NCBI RefSeq assembly: GCF_018372215.1
Contig: NZ_JAHAJN010000003.1
Location: 62,001-126,000, forward strand
Direction: 5' to 3'
Length of the DNA: 64,000 nt
Source of the DNA: Negativicoccus succinicivorans
GTDB lineage: Bacteria; Bacillota; Negativicutes; Veillonellales; Negativicoccaceae
The notes beneath the pieces are model-generated. The model searched no databases. It was not told the DNA's origin and was given only the letters and a program-made list of their open reading frames with translations. The first letter of the stretch is position 1. Each line of letters begins with the position of its first letter. The position numbers and the translations under genes are program-made. Shown one piece after another: positions 59,360 through 64,000 of the stretch.

Positions 59360-60166
59360 CTACATTTGCCATAACGGCACGGCAAGCGCCCTCGCTGCAG
59401 CGATCGCCTCCGGCGTGACGGCGTCGAAATACACATGCAAAAGGCAGAGTCCCTGCGCCGGCGCGGTCATGCCGAGAAGGCGACGATCCTTGCTCTCCCC
59501 GATCGCGACAAGATCGGCCGGCGTTTTGCGGCCGCGTCCGCAATCGACAAGCGCCCCGACAATATTGCGCACCATTTTGTACAGGAAACCGTCGCCCGTC
59601 ACGTAAATTTTCAGCAGGTCGCCCGCTTCCTCGAGATGAATATCGTAAATCGTACGCACCGGATTGCTCGGCACGGAATTATTGCCGCGATACGCCGTAA
59701 AATCATGCGTGCCGCATACTACTTGCGCCGCCGCGCGCATGGTCGCCACGTCAAGCGCGTACCCGAGCCGCCAGACGTAGCGATAACGAAACGGATCATC
59801 ATCGCGGCCGCGTAAAATCTGGTAAAGATAGGTCTTGCCCGTATTTTGCCGACGCACGCTGTAATCTTCCGGCACTTCACGGCTTTTTCGCACGCGCACG
59901 GCCGGCGGTAAAAGCGCGTTCATCGCGGACGCGAACCGTTCGCCGGGAATCGTGCCGGTCGTATAAAACGTGCATTCCTGCGCCCACGCGTGCACGCCCG
60001 AATCGGTACGCGCCACGAAGTACAGCGTCGTTTTCTGTCCCAAGATGCGTTGCAGCACGTCTTCGATCACTTCCTGCACCGCCATGCCGTTCAGCTGTCG
60101 TTGAAAACCGACGAAGGGACTGCCGTCATACGCGACGGTGATGTGGATATTTCTCAGTGCAGCCAT
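59360..60166 (-). CDS. truA: tRNA pseudouridine synthase A
   Basis: This enzyme makes pseudouridine at positions 38-40 of tRNA anticodon stems. It has 268 residues, with the catalytic aspartate in VARTDSGVHAWAQ near residue 54; YDGSPFVGFQRQ at the start and GDGFLYKMVRNIVGAL near the C-terminus are family marks. It overlaps ecfT by 13 bases and is the last gene of ecfA1-ecfA2-ecfT-truA, an order common in Firmicutes. Confidence 0.96.
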   Translation of the reverse strand: MAALRNIHITVAYDGSPFVGFQRQLNGMAVQEVIEDVLQRILGQKTTLYFVARTDSGVHAWAQECTFYTTGTIPGERFASAMNALLPPAVRVRKSREVPEDYSVRRQNTGKTYLYQILRGRDDDPFRYRYVWRLGYALDVATMRAAAQVVCGTHDFTAYRGNNSVPSNPVRTIYDIHLEEAGDLLKIYVTGDGFLYKMVRNIVGALVDCGRGRKTPADLVAIGESKDRRLLGMTAPAQGLCLLHVYFDAVTPEAIAAARALAVPLWQM

Positions 60167-60957
60167 CGCAAAACCGCAAGCGCAAAAACGACCGCGACCG
60201 TAGCCGCAAACGCAACTATGTCCAGCTTTTCGTAATGTAATTCATGCAACCGCGTCCGATTTTCACCGCCGCGATAGCAGCGCGCTTCCATCGCGGTCGC
60301 GAGTTCATCCGCGCGCCGAAACGCACTCACAAACAGCGGCACCATCAGCGGCACCAACGCTTTGCCGCGGCGAATCAGGTTGCCGGATTCAAAATCGGCC
60401 CCGCGCGCTTTTTGCGCTTTCATGATGCGTTCGGTTTCCTGCAGCAATGTCGGGATAAACCGCAACGCGATCGTCATCATCATCGCCAATTCATGCGCCG
60501 GCACGCCGATGCCGCGGAACGGATTCAACAGCTGCTCAATGCCGTCGGTCAAAACGATCGGACTTGTGGTGTACGTGAGCAGCGCGGAAAAACTGATTAA
60601 ATAGACCAGCCGCATCGTCATCATCGTGCCTTGCCGCAAGCCATCTTCCGTCACATGCAACCAACCCCATTGCCAAACGAGCGTGCCCGGAGTGGTGAAG
60701 ACATGGATCACCATCGTGAAAACGATAATAATCCAAAGCGGTTTGACCGCCTTCCACACGAGGGATAACGGCAAATTCGAAAGCGCGATGCCCAGCAGTA
60801 CAAATGCCGTCACCACGCCGTACGCGACCCAGGTATCGGCGAGAAAAATCCCGACGATGAAAATCATCGTGCAGAGAATCTTCGTGCGCGGATCGAGACT
60901 GTGCATGAATGATGTTGTCGGATAGTATTGTCCCAATGTAATATTGCCCAGCATCAT
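60154..60957 (-). CDS. ecfT: Energy-coupling factor transporter transmembrane protein
   Basis: A 267-residue inner-membrane scaffold joining EcfA ATPases to exchangeable vitamin-binding S components. About five helices are present, with the coupling helices carrying QKARGADF near residue 185 and FRRADELATAMEARCY near 222. It overlaps ecfA2 by four bases. No S component is in the window, as expected of a shared (group II) module. Confidence 0.94.
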   Translation of the reverse strand: MMLGNITLGQYYPTTSFMHSLDPRTKILCTMIFIVGIFLADTWVAYGVVTAFVLLGIALSNLPLSLVWKAVKPLWIIIVFTMVIHVFTTPGTLVWQWGWLHVTEDGLRQGTMMTMRLVYLISFSALLTYTTSPIVLTDGIEQLLNPFRGIGVPAHELAMMMTIALRFIPTLLQETERIMKAQKARGADFESGNLIRRGKALVPLMVPLFVSAFRRADELATAMEARCYRGGENRTRLHELHYEKLDIVAFAATVAVVFALAVLRWLH

Positions 60958-61853
60958 TGTCTCCCCTGTCGCGCGCCGCGAGCCGCTTTGGGCCGCGGTG
61001 TTTTTCCAAGTGCCACCAAAATATTGGCCGTTGCTTCTTCCGGTTCAATCGCGCGTTCATCGACCGCGCAACCGCACTCATTGATGCGCGCTAAAAGTCT
61101 CGACACCGGAGGCGCTTCCACGCCCGCCGCGGCGAGTTCCGCGCTGTGGTTGATGAAAATATCCAACGGGTTGCCGTCGAGCATGATTTCCCCTTTGTTC
61201 AAGACAATCACGCGCGACGCCAAGCGGGAAATATCTTCCATATTATGAGACACCAAGATAACCGTAAAGCGCCGATCTTCATGCCACTCTTTCACGCGAT
61301 CGAAAATCGCCTGCCGACCGATCGGATCCAAACCCGCCGACGGTTCATCCAAAACGAGGTAGCGCGGGTGCATCGCAATCACGCCCGCGATCGCCACGCG
61401 CCGTTGCTGACCGCCGGAAAGACGAAACGGTGAACGTTCCGCGAATTCATCATAAGGTAAACCTACAAAACGCATCGCCACGCGGACCCGTTCATCAATC
61501 TTCGCCGCGTCAAGCCCCAGGTTCGTCGGGCCGAACGCGATATCGGCGCGAATCGTTTCTTCAAAGAGCTGGTGCTCCGGATACTGAAATACCATGCCGA
61601 CGCTGTGTCGCGCCTTGCGCGCCGCGGCATCCTTGCCGGCGAGGTTGACGCCGTCCACCGTGACCGTTCCCGATGTCGGCGACAGCAACCCGTTCAGATG
61701 TTGCACCAAGGTCGATTTTCCCGAGCCGGTATGGCCGATAATGCCGACGAATTCGCCTTCTTTAATTTCCAGATTAATATTGCGCAGGGCCTTCTTTTCA
61801 TACGGAGTGCCGGCGCCGTAGGTATAATTCACCGCTTTGATTTGTATTGACAT
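60954..61853 (-). CDS. ecfA2: Energy-coupling factor ATPase EcfA2
   Basis: 299 residues; Walker A GHTGSGKST (40-48), Q-loop GMVFQYPEHQLFEETI, signature LSGGQQRR, Walker B YLVLDEPSAGLDP, H-loop LVSHNMED. A C-terminal extension (about 240-299) ends in a basic tail PRPKAARGARQGRQ. GGGAGAGG precedes the ATG. The start lies inside the end of ecfA1 (25-base overlap). Confidence 0.94.
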   Translation of the reverse strand: MSIQIKAVNYTYGAGTPYEKKALRNINLEIKEGEFVGIIGHTGSGKSTLVQHLNGLLSPTSGTVTVDGVNLAGKDAAARKARHSVGMVFQYPEHQLFEETIRADIAFGPTNLGLDAAKIDERVRVAMRFVGLPYDEFAERSPFRLSGGQQRRVAIAGVIAMHPRYLVLDEPSAGLDPIGRQAIFDRVKEWHEDRRFTVILVSHNMEDISRLASRVIVLNKGEIMLDGNPLDIFINHSAELAAAGVEAPPVSRLLARINECGCAVDERAIEPEEATANILVALGKTPRPKAARGARQGRQ

Positions 61854-62683
61854 AGCGCCTCTCCCAATTCTTCATCCGTGATGATGTCTTCCCGCAAAGG
61901 CAGGCCCGCCGCGCGCAAATCGTGCGCCACTTCGGAGGCGACCGGAACATCGAGCCCGAGTTCCTTTAAGCGGTCCACATCGCTGAAAATTTCACGCGGC
62001 GTGCCGTCCATGACCAGTTCACCTTGGATCATGACGAGAATGCGATCCGCTTGCGCGGCCTCTTCCATAAAATGCGTAATGTACACGACGGTCATACCGC
62101 GTTTGTCATGCAAGGCCTGCACCGTTTGCATGACTTCTTCACGACCGCGCGGATCGAGCATCGCCGTCGGTTCGTCAAGAACGATGCATTCCGGTTGCAT
62201 CGCCAACACGCCCGCGATCGCGACGCGCTGTTTTTGCCCACCCGAAAGCATATGCGGCGCATGCTTGCGATACGCCGTCATATCGACCGCCGCCAGAGCC
62301 GCATCGACACGCTCTTGCAATTGTTCCTGCGGCACGCCGAGATTTTCCGGGCCGAACGCCACATCTTCCTCGACGACAGCCGCGACAATTTGGTTGTCCG
62401 GATTTTGAAAAACCATGCCGACGCGGCTGCGAATATCCCAAACTCTCGCTTCATCGCGCACCGAGATGCCGTCCACCAAGACGTCCCCTTCCGTGGGCAG
62501 CAAAAGCGCATTCAAATGTTTGGCAAACGTCGACTTGCCGCTGCCGTTCGTACCGATGACAGCCACAAATTCGCCGCGTTTGATTTGCACGCTGACATCA
62601 CGGATCGCGTACCCCGTGTTGCCCTCTTCATCGACATAGGCATGCGCCATATGATGAATATCAAACATTAACGGTTGTTCCAT
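61829..62683 (-). CDS. ecfA1: Energy-coupling factor ATPase EcfA1
   Basis: 284 residues; Walker A GTNGSGKST (44-52), Q-loop GMVFQNPDNQIVAAVVEEDVAFGPENLG (characteristic of EcfA1), signature LSGGQKQR, Walker B CIVLDEPTAMLDP, H-loop YITHFMEEA. AAAGGAACGG precedes the ATG at 62683. It forms a heterodimer with EcfA2 and is the first gene of the operon. Confidence 0.94.
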   Translation of the reverse strand: MEQPLMFDIHHMAHAYVDEEGNTGYAIRDVSVQIKRGEFVAVIGTNGSGKSTFAKHLNALLLPTEGDVLVDGISVRDEARVWDIRSRVGMVFQNPDNQIVAAVVEEDVAFGPENLGVPQEQLQERVDAALAAVDMTAYRKHAPHMLSGGQKQRVAIAGVLAMQPECIVLDEPTAMLDPRGREEVMQTVQALHDKRGMTVVYITHFMEEAAQADRILVMIQGELVMDGTPREIFSDVDRLKELGLDVPVASEVAHDLRAAGLPLREDIITDEELGEALCQYKSKR

Positions 62684-62777
62684 ACCGTTCCTTTCCTTTA
62701 AAAACAAAATTATATCTTATCCATTTTACCACAATCAACATTAGAAGGTTGTAAAAGATAACAATTAAATAAAATAT

Positions 62778-62807
62778 AAAAAAAGGAGGTCGTGACCTCC
62801 TTTTTTA
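62778..62807 (-). terminator. Terminator after the histidine kinase gene
   Basis: An A-run, then GGAGGTC-GT-GACCTCC and a T-run lie directly at the end of the kinase gene. Confidence 0.85.
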
Positions 62808-64000
62808 TTCTTCCGGTGAAATATCCGCTGAATCGTCTTCGGAAAGCAGCGGGAACTTGATGGTAAATGTCGTACCGGAACCGATTTCCGACGTAACTTC
62901 AATCGACGCGTGATGCATGTCGATGATGTCACGCGCGATCGCCAATCCCAAACCGGTGCCGCCTGTCGCTTTGGTTCGGGAGGAATCGACGCGATAGAAA
63001 CGCGTGAAGATATTCGGTAAATCCGCTTCCGAAATGCCGACGCCTTCGTCCATGATCGCAACAATGTATTGTGCGGTCGTGACGGTTGCCGAAAGCATGA
63101 TCCGTCGGCCTTCCGGCGTGTACTTCACCGCATTGTCGAGGAAAATGCGCAGCAATTGCTTGAAAAGCGCATCATCCGCCTCAATCAGCGCCGATTCATT
63201 CGCCGCTAAATACAGCTCGTGGTGCGGCCCCTGTCGATCCGCGATCTGCAGACCGTTCCACACTTCCCGCACAATCTCCGACGTTTCCAGCGGCCGCAAG
63301 CGAATATTGAGTTCGCCGGCGCTCGCGCGCGCGATAAAGAGCAAATGCTCAATCAGCTGCCGCATGTATTCCGTTTCCGCCTGAATCGCCGCCAGCGATT
63401 CCGAAAGCGTCTCGGGGTCCTGCGCCCCCCAGCGAATTAGCAGATCCGTATACCCGTTGATCACCGTAATCGGCGTACGCAACTCATGCGACGCGTCGCC
63501 GACGAACTGCCGCTGCTGCGCGACCCCGTGCTCGATACGATCGAGCGTGCGGTTAATCGTCACCGCCAATTCGTATTGCTCATCCCGCGATTCCGGCAAC
63601 GGAATACGGTAGCCCATTTCATTGACTTCGATATGCTTCAGTGGTTCTTTCATCGCGCGCAGCGGGGCGAGCACTTTATTCGTCAGCACCACGCCCGCTA
63701 AAATCGTGACGCCCAAGCTGGCGAGTACCGTCACGAGAATCTGGCGGACCAAAAGCTCGATGAAAAAGCGCTCGCGTTGCGCGCTGCGGATAAACTGCAA
63801 GTAGTAGACCTTGCCGTCCGCTGATTCCCAGCGTTTGAGATAACGATAGGTCTGTTCATTTTCCGTATCAATAATCTCAAAGTGAGCGCCGGCGGGATCC
63901 GTTTCATTCAACTGATGCAGTTGCTCCGGCGTCAGCGACGGCCCGGGCTCGTAGCGGGTAATATTGTCAAGAATCGGCCGCCCTTTGGCGTTGTACACCA
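62805..64000 (-). CDS. Sensor histidine kinase, C-terminal part (partial)
   Basis: A two-component sensor open to the right window edge; about 398 residues are seen. An extracytoplasmic part (to about 75) is followed by one membrane helix (about 84-108; QILVTVLASLGVTILAGVVLTN) and HAMP (about 108-160; NKVLAPLRAMKEPLKHI). The dimerisation/phosphoacceptor site is QFVGDASHELRTPITVINGY near 175. The ATPase domain has N-box FLDNAVKYTP, G1 DEGVGISEADL, F-box FTRFYR, and G2 GGTGLGLAIARDI. The cytoplasmic ATP core is complete; the first membrane helix and the response regulator gene would lie beyond the edge. The signal is unknown. Confidence 0.93.
   Translation of the reverse strand, partial: VYNAKGRPILDNITRYEPGPSLTPEQLHQLNETDPAGAHFEIIDTENEQTYRYLKRWESADGKVYYLQFIRSAQRERFFIELLVRQILVTVLASLGVTILAGVVLTNKVLAPLRAMKEPLKHIEVNEMGYRIPLPESRDEQYELAVTINRTLDRIEHGVAQQRQFVGDASHELRTPITVINGYTDLLIRWGAQDPETLSESLAAIQAETEYMRQLIEHLLFIARASAGELNIRLRPLETSEIVREVWNGLQIADRQGPHHELYLAANESALIEADDALFKQLLRIFLDNAVKYTPEGRRIMLSATVTTAQYIVAIMDEGVGISEADLPNIFTRFYRVDSSRTKATGGTGLGLAIARDIIDMHHASIEVTSEIGSGTTFTIKFPLLSEDDSADISPEE

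Overview
The window comes from a diderm Firmicute, most likely of the class Negativicutes (Veillonella/Megasphaera/Dialister-type relatives; I cannot fix the genus). It combines a Gram-negative envelope gene set (bamA, tamB, tolC, mlaEFD, three Skp/OmpH-type proteins, lpxD, an LpxL/HtrB-type acyltransferase, an LptD-like protein, a secretin) with typically Firmicute features: T-box leaders, GGAGG ribosome binding sites, a Gram-positive-type LexA box, a Bacillus-type ARG box, ecfA-ecfA-ecfT-truA, YlbF, YhaN/YhaO and a SCIFF peptide system. The sequence is moderately GC-rich and genes are tightly packed, mostly on the minus strand, and separated by compact hairpin/T-tract terminators that often serve convergent genes. 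I see no rRNA, CRISPR array, insertion sequence or prophage.

Left part (1-17.6 kb): the C-terminal part of a fused TRAP permease, a small sigma factor, a GalE-like epimerase, a ComK-like protein whose predicted transcription start carries a LexA-type box, argGH behind an ARG-box promoter, a stand-alone GT51 glycosyltransferase, a mocR-yhaO-yhaN operon, bioB with a BirA-like half-site, and a class III aminotransferase plus YkvI-type transporter. The last pair sits behind two tandem, nearly identical T-box leaders whose specifier codons read CUC (Leu) and AUC (Ile).

Middle part (17.6-38.2 kb): an ABC-F protein; an envelope cluster (Ala-rich secreted protein, short LptD-like protein, PilP/GspC-like protein, and a secretin broken into two overlapping frames); the SCIFF precursor peptide scfA and its radical SAM maturase scfB; tRNA-Pro and tRNA-Gly; a trmL-ylbF-murB-rph/rdgB-speD-malic enzyme operon; a BrkB-type membrane protein; typA/bipA; and deoC.

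Right part (37.3-64 kb): one long outer-membrane run read from 54.8 down to 36.7 kb, mlaE-mlaF-mlaD-tolC-tamB-sigma factor-TM protein-bamA-OM protein-three ompH-like genes-lpxD-acyltransferase-deoC. It contains an MlaD that carries its own C-terminal beta-barrel and a sigma factor between tamB and bamA. Further right are a 2-oxoacid:ferredoxin oxidoreductase, two DUF3298-type secreted paralogues, truA with the ECF transporter module, and a histidine kinase that runs off the window.

The best candidates for under-described biology are the LexA-box/ComK-like gene, the Leu/Ile tandem T-box operon, the SCIFF pair in an outer-membrane Firmicute, the split secretin, and the sigma factor inside the outer-membrane operon.
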